From: CAZGTQ01 sp964528575
Lineage (GTDB): Bacteria > Planctomycetota > UBA1135 > GCA-002686595
DNA: 18,476 bases
Assembly: GCA_964528575.1 (NCBI GenBank)
Contig: CAZGTQ010000088.1
Coordinates: 1 to 18,476, forward strand
Reading direction: 5' to 3'
Shown in pieces: positions 8,143 through 14,747 of this stretch; positions within the stretch are counted from its first letter, which is position 1, and every line of letters begins with the position of its first letter. The notes below the pieces were generated by a model. It was not told the DNA's origin and did not search any database. It worked only from the letters and a program-made list of their open reading frames with translations. Position numbers and translations under genes: made by a program.

Positions 8143-9714
8143 ATGAGGCGCCGCCGCCCGCTGCTTGCCGTTGCCGCGCTGCTCGTCGCCGTGCTCGCGA
8201 CGTGGTGGGCGGTGTCGCGCGGCGGCGGAGCGGCGGCGAGCGCGCCTCCCGCGTTCGTTCCAGACGCTGTCGGCGAGCGCTCGGAGGACGCCGGTCTCGT
8301 CGCGCCGGAGCTCGAGCCCACGCTCGCTGCGCGCGAGGCGGTCGTCGCGCGCGACGAGGAGGATCGCGCGCCGGCCCGCAGCGAGCCGCGCGGGTGGACG
8401 ATCGAGGTGCGGCCGGAGCTCGGTCGTGCCCGCGACTTCGGACCGCTCGACGTGCGGCTCCAACACGCGCCGATCTGGACGGGACGCGAGCCGCTCGCCC
8501 CGCCGCCCGGCGCGAAGCCGCTCGCGCAAGGCGTCGACGGCTGGACGGTCACCGTCGAGCCGCGCTTCTACGACGGCGTCTGGTGGATCGGCGCGGACGG
8601 CTTCGCCTGGTTCCCGTACCGCTGGTCGCGTCGCCACGAGCTGGGCCACGTCGTCACGTTGCGGCGCGCGGCGCAGGTGCGCGTGGTCTCGCTCCTCCCC
8701 CAGGCTCCGCCGCTGACGTTCGCGCTGATCCCGACGTGGAGCCCCGACCGAACGCCGCTCCTCGAGCTCGAGACGGACGGCGTCGGCGAGCCGCCGTGGG
8801 TCGTGCCGCCGGCCGAGTACCTCGTGCGCGTGACGGAGGGGAAGCGGCTGCTCGTCGCGCGAAGGCTCTCGCTCGCGTCGGGCGAGACGCGCGACGTGCT
8901 CGTCGAGGAAGTGTGGGGGCACGAGCTGCGCGTCGTCGTGCACGACGACACGGACGTCGACGCGATCCGCGCCGCGCGGCTCAACCTGCTCGGCATCGAA
9001 GGGCCCGTTCCGCCGGAGCTCCTGGCGGCAGACCGCGTCGAGCGCGACCGGCCGGCGCCCGCGCTCGTCTGGCCCGCGCTCGCACCGGGGCTCTACGCGG
9101 TGCGGCTCCCGAGCGGCCTGTTGCGCCTGGCCGATCTGCGCCGCGGCGACGTGCTGCTCGACCTGCCTGGCGCGCCGTCCGTGCCGCGGACGATCGAGCT
9201 GCGCAACGAAGCGGGAGAGCCGCTCGACCCGAGGTTCGTGCGTTGGAGCGCGATCGAGGGGACGCTCGACGAGCATCCCACGCTGTTCCTGCCCGAGACC
9301 GGATTGCGTTGGCGGCCGGGGTCGACGCTCGAGGTCGCTCTGCCGCCGGGCGAGCTGCGGCTCGTCGTCCAGACGCGCGAGACGTTGTTCGTCGAGCGCA
9401 TCGAGATCGGCCTCGCGCGCACGTACGTCGTCGTGCCGCCGGCGCAGTTCCGCCTCGACGTGTCGACGCTGCAACCGCGTCCGCAAGTCGGCTGGCTGGC
9501 GGACGTGCGCTTCGAGGACGCGAGCGGCGGCCCGCTCTCGGAGCCCGCCCTCGCGCTCGGCAACGGCGCGCCGCCGCACGTCACAGTCCTGGGCCGCCCG
9601 ACGCGCGTCTACCTGCCGTTCCTCGAGGGCGCCGAGCTCGCCCGCTGGGTCGCGATCCCGCCGGGCGCGACGCTCTGCCGCGTCACGCCGAAGGGCACGC
9701 TCGAGCGGTTCTGA
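8143..9714 (+). CDS. Unrecognised membrane-anchored, beta-rich extracytoplasmic protein
   Basis: 523 aa. I do not recognise a family. MRRRRPLLAVAALLVAVLATWWAV is a positively charged N-terminus plus one hydrophobic helix, so it is either a signal anchor or an uncleaved signal. A low-complexity linker rich in Ala, Glu and Arg follows to about residue 80. The rest is predicted to be beta-rich, with a tryptophan-rich patch (VWWIGADGFAWFPYRWSRR, near residue 150) and several stretches that resemble carboxypeptidase-regulatory or Ig-like repeats (PPAEYLVRVTEG, APGLYAVRLPSG, PPGELRLVVQTR). Those three 'P..x.Y.VR' units are spaced by roughly 90 residues. No catalytic motif is visible. It starts 3 nt after the DUF6265-like gene and has no ribosome site of its own, so translational coupling is likely. 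Confidence 0.75.
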   Translation: MRRRRPLLAVAALLVAVLATWWAVSRGGGAAASAPPAFVPDAVGERSEDAGLVAPELEPTLAAREAVVARDEEDRAPARSEPRGWTIEVRPELGRARDFGPLDVRLQHAPIWTGREPLAPPPGAKPLAQGVDGWTVTVEPRFYDGVWWIGADGFAWFPYRWSRRHELGHVVTLRRAAQVRVVSLLPQAPPLTFALIPTWSPDRTPLLELETDGVGEPPWVVPPAEYLVRVTEGKRLLVARRLSLASGETRDVLVEEVWGHELRVVVHDDTDVDAIRAARLNLLGIEGPVPPELLAADRVERDRPAPALVWPALAPGLYAVRLPSGLLRLADLRRGDVLLDLPGAPSVPRTIELRNEAGEPLDPRFVRWSAIEGTLDEHPTLFLPETGLRWRPGSTLEVALPPGELRLVVQTRETLFVERIEIGLARTYVVVPPAQFRLDVSTLQPRPQVGWLADVRFEDASGGPLSEPALALGNGAPPHVTVLGRPTRVYLPFLEGAELARWVAIPPGATLCRVTPKGTLERF

Positions 9715-9756
9715 CATCCAGGTCCGAAAACGGCCGGCGCGGGCTGCGCGCGGCGC

Positions 9757-9762
9757 GACAAT
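9757..9762 (+). promoter_or_regulatory. Possible -10 element of the ada-alkA gene
   Basis: GACAAT, 9 nt before GTG 9772, with no Shine-Dalgarno sequence between them. It would give a message with little or no leader. The preceding 35 bp are almost pure G/C, and no Ada-box-like A/T-rich element is seen. Confidence 0.25.
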
Positions 9763-9771
9763 GCGCGCCTC

Positions 9772-11262
9772 GTGTCGCTCTCCTTCGACGACTGCTACCG
9801 CGCGCTCGCGAGCCGCGACGCGCGCTTCGACGGGCGCTTCTTCGCGGGCGTGACGTCGACCGGCATCTACTGCCGGCCGATCTGTCCCGCGCGCAAGCCG
9901 GCGCCGCGCAACGTGCGCTTGTTCGCGAACGCCGCCGCGGCCGAGCTCGCCGGGTTCCGCGCGTGCAAGCGCTGCCGGCCCGACCGCGCGCCGGGCGCGG
10001 AGCCGGGAGCGAGCGAGCCCGCCCTCGTGCGCCGCGCGCTGCGCCTGGTCGACGCGGGCTTCCTCGACGGCGCGGGCGTCGACGCGCTCGCGGCCGAGCT
10101 CGGAGTCGGCGCCCGGCACCTCAACCGGCTCTTGCGCCGGCACGTCGGCTGCGGCGCCGTCGCGCTGGCCCAGTCGCGCCGCGCGCACTTCGCGCGCCAG
10201 CTCCTCGAGCGCACGGCGTTGCCGGCGACCGACGTCGCGTTCCGCGCGGGCTACGCGAGCGTGCGCCGCTTCAACGCCGCGATCCGCGCGCGCTTCGGCG
10301 CCTCGCCGAGCGAGCTGCGCAACGGCCGCGCGACGGCCGCGGACGCGCTCGAGCTCTCGCTCGCATACCGCGAGCCGTTCGCGTGGGCGGAGCTGCTCGC
10401 GTTCCTGCGCGCGCGCGCCGTGCCGGGCGTCGAGCGCGTCGACGACGCCTCGTACGCGCGCACGTTCGACGTCGACGGCGAGCGCGGCACGCTGCGCGTC
10501 ACGAACGTCGCGGGCGAGGCGCGCATCGCCGTGCGCGTCGAGCCGGCGAGCGTGAAGCGCGTCGACCGCCTCGCCGCGCGCGTCGCGGACCTGTTCGACC
10601 TGCGCGCCGATCCGAGCGCCATCGCAGCGCACCTCGCGCGCTTCGACGAGCTCGGGCCGGCCGTCGCCGCGCACCCCGGGCTGCGCGTTCCCGGCGCGTG
10701 GGACGGCTTCGAGACGACGGTGCGCGCGATCTTCGGCCAGCAGGTCTCGGTCGCGGGCGCGACGACGCTCGCCGGCGCGCTGGTCGAGCGTTTCGGAGAG
10801 CGGCTCGCGAGCGGCGAGCAACTGTTCCCGACTCCCGCGGCGCTCGTCGACGCGACGGCGACGCAGCTGCGCGTCCCGCGCGCGCGCGCCGCCGCGATCC
10901 GCGCGCTCGCGCGCGCCGTCGAGAGCGGCGCGCTCGACCTCGCGCCGACCGCCGATCCGGAGCGCGCGTGCGCCACGCTCGCCGCGCTCCCCGGCATCGG
11001 TCCCTGGACCGTGGGCTACGTCGCGATGCGCGTGCTGCGCGATCCCGACGCGCTCCCGGAGAACGACCTCGTCCTGCGTCGCGCGGCGCCGCACGCCGAC
11101 CCGCGCGCGTGGAGCCCCTGGCGCGCGTACGCCGCGCTGTACCTCTGGACCGGTTCTTCGCCGGCACCAACGCCATGCTCGTCACCACCGTCACGATCCA
11201 CACGCTCGTCGTCGACTCGCCGATCGGCCCGCTCACGCTCGTCTCGGACGGGAGCGCGCTGA
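9772..11262 (+). CDS. Ada(N)-AraC-AlkA fusion: adaptive-response regulator and 3-methyladenine DNA glycosylase
   Basis: 496 aa from GTG 9772. Residues 1-75 are the Ada zinc domain with Cys34, Cys38, Cys65 and Cys68 (TGIYCRPICPAR and GFRACKRCRPD), matching E. coli Ada Cys38/42/69/72; Cys34 would take a methyl group from phosphotriesters. Residues of about 85-180 are the AraC helix-turn-helix region (VDALAAELGVGARHLNRLL). The rest is AlkA: an N-terminal domain with SLAYREPFAW, then HhH-GPD with LPGIGPWTVGYVAMRVL and catalytic Asp432 in LPENDLVLRR. Homology ends at WRAYAALYLW (Trp459). The last 37 residues are Ser/Arg/Thr-rich and mostly read out of frame through the start of ogt, so either the tail is functionless or the reading frame has lost its normal stop. 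Sensing and excision are thus on one polypeptide, as known from actinobacteria and some proteobacteria. Confidence 0.92.
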   Translation: MSLSFDDCYRALASRDARFDGRFFAGVTSTGIYCRPICPARKPAPRNVRLFANAAAAELAGFRACKRCRPDRAPGAEPGASEPALVRRALRLVDAGFLDGAGVDALAAELGVGARHLNRLLRRHVGCGAVALAQSRRAHFARQLLERTALPATDVAFRAGYASVRRFNAAIRARFGASPSELRNGRATAADALELSLAYREPFAWAELLAFLRARAVPGVERVDDASYARTFDVDGERGTLRVTNVAGEARIAVRVEPASVKRVDRLAARVADLFDLRADPSAIAAHLARFDELGPAVAAHPGLRVPGAWDGFETTVRAIFGQQVSVAGATTLAGALVERFGERLASGEQLFPTPAALVDATATQLRVPRARAAAIRALARAVESGALDLAPTADPERACATLAALPGIGPWTVGYVAMRVLRDPDALPENDLVLRRAAPHADPRAWSPWRAYAALYLWTGSSPAPTPCSSPPSRSTRSSSTRRSARSRSSRTGAR

Positions 11263-11654
11263 GCGAGATCCGTTTCGGCGCGTCGCCCGGCGCGCCGAGC
11301 CGCGCGACGTGCCCCGTCTTGCGCACGAGCGCGGCGCAGCTCGCGAGCTACTTCGCCGGCGAGCTGCGCGCGTTCGATCTGCCGTACGCGCCCGCCGGCA
11401 CGCCCTTCGAGCGCCGCGTCTGGATGCAGGTCGCCGCGGTCCCGTACGGCGCGACGCGCTCGTACGGCGAGCTCGCGCGCGAGCACAGTCCCGCGACGTC
11501 CGCGCGCGCCGTCGGCCGCGCGAACGGTCGCAATCCGCTCCCGATCGTCGTGCCGTGCCACCGGGTCGTCGGCGCGAGCGGCGCGCTCACCGGCTACGCG
11601 GGCGGGCTCGAAGCGAAACGGACGCTGCTCGAGCTCGAGGGTGCGCTCGCGTAG
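11175..11654 (+). CDS. ogt: Methylated-DNA--[protein]-cysteine S-methyltransferase
   Basis: 159 aa from ATG 11175, in the +1 frame relative to the alkA end, which it overlaps by 88 nt. The active site is IVVPCHRVVG with Cys128 and His129. The family features are all present: VDSPIGPLTLVSDG at the start, FERRVWMQVAAVPYGATRSYGELA in the middle (DNA-binding and 'arginine finger' region), AVGRANGRNPLPIV and GYAGGLEAKRTLLELE at the end. The protein directly removes O6-alkyl groups from guanine by suicide transfer. The ada-alkA/ogt order is the classic adaptive-response grouping. No ribosome site is evident within the upstream gene, so coupling to ada-alkA translation is likely. The frame is open far upstream by chance; homology fixes the start near 11175. 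Confidence 0.93.
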   Translation: MLVTTVTIHTLVVDSPIGPLTLVSDGSALSEIRFGASPGAPSRATCPVLRTSAAQLASYFAGELRAFDLPYAPAGTPFERRVWMQVAAVPYGATRSYGELAREHSPATSARAVGRANGRNPLPIVVPCHRVVGASGALTGYAGGLEAKRTLLELEGALA

Positions 11655-11692
11655 CGCCGCGCCCGAGCCGAGCGAGATCGAGCGTTCCTGCC

Positions 11693-11698
11693 TACACT
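11693..11698 (+). promoter_or_regulatory. -10-like element; leaderless promoter candidate for the HAF-repeat gene
   Basis: TACACT within CCTACACTGC, ending 6 nt before ATG 11705. At normal -10 spacing, transcription would begin at the A of the start codon. There is no Shine-Dalgarno sequence upstream, which fits a leaderless message. The same hexamer occurs upstream of the M3 gene at 3959. No -35 with good match is visible. Confidence 0.4.
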
Positions 11699-11704
11699 GC
11701 GCCG

Positions 11705-13039
11705 ATGGCGCCCCATCCCGCTCGCGACGTCGCTCTCTTCACGATCCTGCTCCTCGGCTCGAAGTCCGCGCACGCGGCGCAGGCGCACGTCGTCACCGAT
11801 CTCGGCGCGGGGTTCCAAGTTCAGGCGCTCAACGACGACGGTCTGATCGTGGGTTGGAAGACGAACGAGCTCGGCTTCCAGCGACCGCTGCTGTGGGAGA
11901 ACGGGCAGCTCATCGACCTCGGCACGCTCGGCGGGACGAGCGGGCAAGCGTTCGATGTCAATTCGAAGCGCCAGATCGCGGGGACGGCGCAGGACGCGAG
12001 CTTCGACGGCCGGCCGGTCGTGTGGCAGGGCGGCACCATCGTCGATCTCGGCACGTTGGGCGGGACGGACGGCCGCTCCTTCGGCATCAACGAGAAGGGA
12101 CAGGTCGTCGGGTGGTCGTACGACGCGGGGAACGCGTTCCAGCGTCCGTTCTTCCACGACGGCACGAGCATGGTCGACCTCGGCTCGTTCGGACCGTGGC
12201 AAGGCGAGGCGAACGCACTCAACGACGAAGCGACGGTCGTCGGGTGGTCCGGCGTCGGTGTCGGTGACGTGCACGCCTTCCGCGCCGCCGGCGGGCCGCC
12301 GCTCCAGGACCTCCAAGGCTTGCCGACCTTCACCGATGCGATCGCGCGGGACGTGAGCTCGAACGGCGATGTCGTCGGCCAGTCGAGGCTGGCCGGGCAG
12401 GGAGAGCGAGCGACATGGTGGAAGGCGGACGGGACTGTCGTCGACCTCGGCCACCTCGGCTTCGTGAACCACAGCATCGCGTATGCGATCAACGACGCCG
12501 GCGACATCGCCGGCAACGCGAGCGGCCGAGCGGCGCTGTGGGTCGACGGGACGCCCACCGATCTGAACGAGCGACTAGAGCCCGGGAGCGGCTGGGTGCT
12601 GAAGGAGGCGCGCGACGTCAACGCGTTCGGCCAGGTCGTCGGAACGGGGACGCTCGACGGGGCCAGCCATGCGTTCCTGCTCTCGCCCTTGCCGCACCTC
12701 GTCGCGACCGACACGGTTGCGCCGGGGGACATGGTGCACGTCGACCTGTTCGGACGCGTCGGCTCCGCGTTCTGCGTCGTGCTCGGCCCGGAGCCGGGGC
12801 CGATCACGATCCCGGGCGTCCCGTTCCCGGTCGATCTCGGCCCGGACATGCGCTCCTTCACGACGACGATGACCGGCGACGTCCTCACCGGCGTCGTCTC
12901 CGCGAGCTTCGTGACGCCGGCCAGCACCGCGTTCGTCGGACAGGACTTCTACTGGCAGGCGTTCACGACCGACGGCATCGAGGCCCGCAAGAGCAATCGA
13001 CGCCAGACGCTCTTCCGCGCGGCCTCGGTCGGGCCGTAA
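11705..13039 (+). CDS. Exported HAF-repeat protein with planctomycete-type C-terminal module
   Basis: 444 aa from ATG 11705. The signal peptide ends near SAHA-AQA. Residues of about 40-325 are at least five HAF-family repeats, each with a strand, 'DLGTLGG' and a 'N..G.VVG' turn: IDLGTLGGTSG, VDLGTLGGTDG, VDLGSFGPWQG, VDLGHLGFVNH, TDLNERLEPGS, alternating with LNDDGLIVGW, INEKGQVVGW, LNDEATVVGW, INDAGDIAGN and VNAFGQVVGTG. HAF repeats are predicted to build a beta-propeller-like extracellular structure of unknown function. The last 110 residues (from about VATDTVAPGD) are a separate beta-rich module containing FCVVLGPEPGPITIPGVPFPV and FYWQAFTTDG, loosely like the C-terminal modules of the FG-GAP proteins at 14748-17920. 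The gene is convergent with the SRPBCC gene (37 bp gap). Confidence 0.88.
   Translation: MAPHPARDVALFTILLLGSKSAHAAQAHVVTDLGAGFQVQALNDDGLIVGWKTNELGFQRPLLWENGQLIDLGTLGGTSGQAFDVNSKRQIAGTAQDASFDGRPVVWQGGTIVDLGTLGGTDGRSFGINEKGQVVGWSYDAGNAFQRPFFHDGTSMVDLGSFGPWQGEANALNDEATVVGWSGVGVGDVHAFRAAGGPPLQDLQGLPTFTDAIARDVSSNGDVVGQSRLAGQGERATWWKADGTVVDLGHLGFVNHSIAYAINDAGDIAGNASGRAALWVDGTPTDLNERLEPGSGWVLKEARDVNAFGQVVGTGTLDGASHAFLLSPLPHLVATDTVAPGDMVHVDLFGRVGSAFCVVLGPEPGPITIPGVPFPVDLGPDMRSFTTTMTGDVLTGVVSASFVTPASTAFVGQDFYWQAFTTDGIEARKSNRRQTLFRAASVGP
11815..12680 (+). repeat. Degenerate tandem repeats encoding the HAF units
   Basis: About five diverged units. The clearest pair at DNA level is 11915-11938 and 12044-12067 (GACCTCGGCACGCTCGGCGG versus GATCTCGGCACGTTGGGCGG), exactly 129 bp (43 codons) apart. 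Later units drift in length and sequence, so the repeat is old and held by protein structure; it is not a recent slippage array. Confidence 0.8.
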
Positions 13040-13076
13040 CGCGGCGCGCGTCGGCGAGGCAACGCGGCGAGCTCGT

Positions 13077-13577
13077 TCATCGCTGCGGCTCCGCCGCGTG
13101 GCGGCGCAGCGCGGTGAGGAGGTCGCCCCACCACGTGCCCATCGAGCGGACGAACGCGTCGCGGTCGAGCCCGTGACGGACGGGATGGTCGGGTCGGATG
13201 CGGCTCCAGCCGCTGTGCGTGACGGTGACGAGCGTGCCGCTCGCGGCGCGCGCGAAGTCGATCTCGACGAGCGTCTTCTCGTCCGGCGCGAAGTTCACCG
13301 CGCGCCACTCGAACGCGAGCCGCTCCGGCGGCTCCCAGACCGTCACCGCGCCCGTCTGCACGACGCGCTCGCCGGACTTCGTCTCGATGGCCTCGACGAG
13401 CCGGCCGCCGACGCCGGGCTCGAGGCGGATCACGCCGCGCCGCGGACCGGCAGCGCGGAAGCGTGCTCCGCGCCGCCACCACACGTCGATCTCCTCGGTG
13501 AACGCGCGAAAGGTCTCCTCGATCCCGAGCTTCACGAGCACGGACGCGCGCGCGCGGTCGCCGGGCTCTGCGCTCAC
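13077..13577 (-). CDS. SRPBCC/AHSA1-type START-fold protein
   Basis: 166 aa from GTG 13577. The pattern is that of the AHSA1-like SRPBCC family: RASVLVKLGIEETFRAFTEE, EIDVWWRRGARFR, LEPGVGGRLVE, VTVWEPPERLAFEWR, FARAASGTLVTVTHSG and a C-terminal helix with MGTWWGDLLTAL. These proteins form a helix-grip fold with a hydrophobic cavity; the ligand is usually unknown. The GTG start overlaps the stop of the ArsR gene (GTGA), so the two are translationally coupled. ArsR-SRPBCC pairs are a common operon type in which the regulator controls the cavity protein. Confidence 0.9.
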   Translation of the reverse strand: MSAEPGDRARASVLVKLGIEETFRAFTEEIDVWWRRGARFRAAGPRRGVIRLEPGVGGRLVEAIETKSGERVVQTGAVTVWEPPERLAFEWRAVNFAPDEKTLVEIDFARAASGTLVTVTHSGWSRIRPDHPVRHGLDRDAFVRSMGTWWGDLLTALRRHAAEPQR

Positions 13578-13909
13578 CGCTTGCGCCTCGTGTCCTCGGC
13601 GTGCGCCTTGAACGCGTCGAGCTGTTCGCTCCAGAACGCCTCGACCTGGTCGAGCCAGCTCCGCAGCCGCACGAACGGCTCGCGGCGGAGCTGGACCATG
13701 CGCACGCGTGCGTCGCTCGCGAGGATCTCCTGCTCGACGAGGCCCGCGTCGCGCAGGACGCGCAGATGGCGGCTCATCGCCGGTCGGGTGAGCGCGAGCG
13801 CGTCCGCGAGCTCGCTCGAGCGGCGCGGGCGCTCGCGCAGCAGCTCGATCGCCCCGCGACGCGCCGGGTCGGCGAGCGCGGCGAGCGTCGCGTCGACGTC
13901 AGCGCGCAC
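13574..13909 (-). CDS. ArsR-family winged-helix repressor
   Basis: 111 aa from GTG 13909. The winged helix-turn-helix is clear: LAALADPARRGAIELLRERP, SSELADALALTRPAMSRHLRVLRDAGLVEQE, then the wing ASDARVRMVQLR and a C-terminal dimer helix with LDQVEAFWSEQLDAFKAH. There is no cysteine, so it is not a metal sensor of the ArsR/SmtB type; it belongs to the ArsR group linked to SRPBCC genes, whose inducers are mostly unknown. It overlaps the end of the VOC gene by 11 nt and the start of the SRPBCC gene by 4 nt. As the middle gene of the operon it probably represses the operon promoter at 14376-14418. Confidence 0.92.
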   Translation of the reverse strand: MRADVDATLAALADPARRGAIELLRERPRRSSELADALALTRPAMSRHLRVLRDAGLVEQEILASDARVRMVQLRREPFVRLRSWLDQVEAFWSEQLDAFKAHAEDTRRKR

Positions 13910-14360
13910 TGGGCTTGGGCGCGCGCACGCGCGTCATGAACCACCAATGGTGGCCTTCGGGGTCGACCGCGCGGTACGTGCGGTGGCTGCCGTGCTCCTC
14001 GCCGTAGTCGTCGGTCTTCGGCTCCTGCGAGATCGTCGCACCCGCCTCGCGCGCCCGGGCGCAGTGCGCGTCGATGTCGTCGACGTAGACGCAGAGCGAT
14101 TGCGTGTTCACGCCGTCGAGCGCGAGCGGGCTCTTCCACGAGCCGGGCATCGTGCCCGGCATCTTCGGCTCCGACGTCGCGACCATGACGAGCCCGTCGG
14201 CGAGCTCGAGCTCGGAATGCTCGACCCGGCCGCCGTCGCCGTCGATCCGTAGCCGCAGCTCGAAGCCGAACGCGGCGCAGAGCCAGTCGATCGCCTCGCC
14301 GGCGCGGTCGTAGAAGATCGCGGGCGCGATCCGGGGCCAGTCCTCGGGGGTGGGTTGCAT
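13899..14360 (-). CDS. VOC/glyoxalase-fold protein
   Basis: 153 aa from ATG 14360, chosen because GGAGGA sits 5-6 nt upstream and family homology begins right after (MQPTPEDWPRIAPAIFY). It is a single-domain vicinal oxygen chelate protein: AGEAIDWLCAAFGFELR, then the HSELELADGLVMVA strand, SLCVYVDDIDAHCARAREAGA and finally RAVDPEGHHWWFMT. These proteins are glyoxalases, dioxygenases or resistance proteins, or act as binding proteins; the sequence does not decide, though the HSE and DPEGHHW motifs are the expected metal/substrate positions. It is the first gene of the VOC-ArsR-SRPBCC operon. Confidence 0.92.
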   Translation of the reverse strand: MQPTPEDWPRIAPAIFYDRAGEAIDWLCAAFGFELRLRIDGDGGRVEHSELELADGLVMVATSEPKMPGTMPGSWKSPLALDGVNTQSLCVYVDDIDAHCARAREAGATISQEPKTDDYGEEHGSHRTYRAVDPEGHHWWFMTRVRAPKPSAR

Positions 14361-14375
14361 GCGGGTCCTCCGGTG

Positions 14376-14418
14376 ATGGTTGCTCGATGCGGATATAGTT
14401 GCTCGAAATGGCAAGCAA
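14376..14418 (-). promoter_or_regulatory. Operator/promoter of the VOC-ArsR-SRPBCC operon with direct repeats
   Basis: On the minus strand a 12-mer TCGAGCAACYAT occurs twice with one mismatch: + coordinates 14376-14387 and 14395-14406, a 19-bp period. A -10-like TATATC (14392-14397) lies between and partly inside the repeats. A third, inverted half-site makes TTGCT/AGCAA at 14399-14403 and 14414-14418 with a 10-nt gap. This is the only A/T-rich island in the region. I infer that the operon's own ArsR protein binds here. It would start transcription about 25 nt before the VOC ribosome site. Confidence 0.5.
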
Positions 14419-14435
14419 ATGCAAGGGCCCGGTTG

Positions 14436-14713
14436 TCACGTTCCGCGCCGGCCGCTCGTCCTGGGGGCATACCGACCCTCCTGCGCATCGACGCGAGCGC
14501 CCGCACCGACGGCTCCCGCTCGCGCGCCCTCGCCGACCACGCCCAGGTCCTCTGGCGCCCCGCGCCCCCGGCGGGATCTGCCGCATGCGCCCGAAGCGTG
14601 CCGCGCATCAGCGCCGCCCCGCGCGCGAGGAACGCTTCGCGGCCGACGGCGAGATCCTGGCCCTGGAGCATGAGCACGACGTCGTCGGTGCACAGGCCTG
14701 CGTACTGGCGCAC
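14436..14713 (-). pseudogene. Possible decayed NTF2/SnoaL-like (DUF4440-type) gene
   Basis: Within the 387-bp gap between the FG-GAP gene and the VOC gene, one minus-strand frame from GTG 14713 reads YAGLCTDDVVLMLQGQDL, then AVGREAFLARGAALM. This resembles the 'YTDDVVLM...GREA' core of DUF4440/SnoaL-like proteins. It then turns into low-complexity shadow sequence. The neighbouring frame (14693-14436) offers EDLGVVGEGARAGAVGAG, like the next strand of that family, before a stop. Two frames would need to be joined, so a frameshifted remnant is the simplest reading. The similarity is short and judged by eye; it could be chance. Apart from this and the operator region I see nothing else in the gap. 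Confidence 0.3.
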
Positions 14714-14747
14714 CGCAACCCGGACAAGCTCGCGGCGTTCGAGCGCT

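Noticed and set aside
6268..11094. Minus-strand open frame of 1608 codons
   Set aside because: It lies antisense to six genes with clear families (AraC, DUF6265, Ada-AlkA and others). Its product is Arg/Ala/Glu low-complexity, as expected when GC-rich coding DNA is read on the wrong strand.
8202..11174. Long plus-strand frame ahead of ogt
   Set aside because: Out-of-frame reading of the 523-aa protein and ada-alkA; only the part from ATG 11175 matches a family.
13040..13076. GC-rich gap between the convergent HAF and SRPBCC genes as a terminator
   Set aside because: CGCGGCGCGCG can pair with itself in many ways, but there is no stem followed by a T-run on either strand; background GC makes weak hairpins meaningless here.
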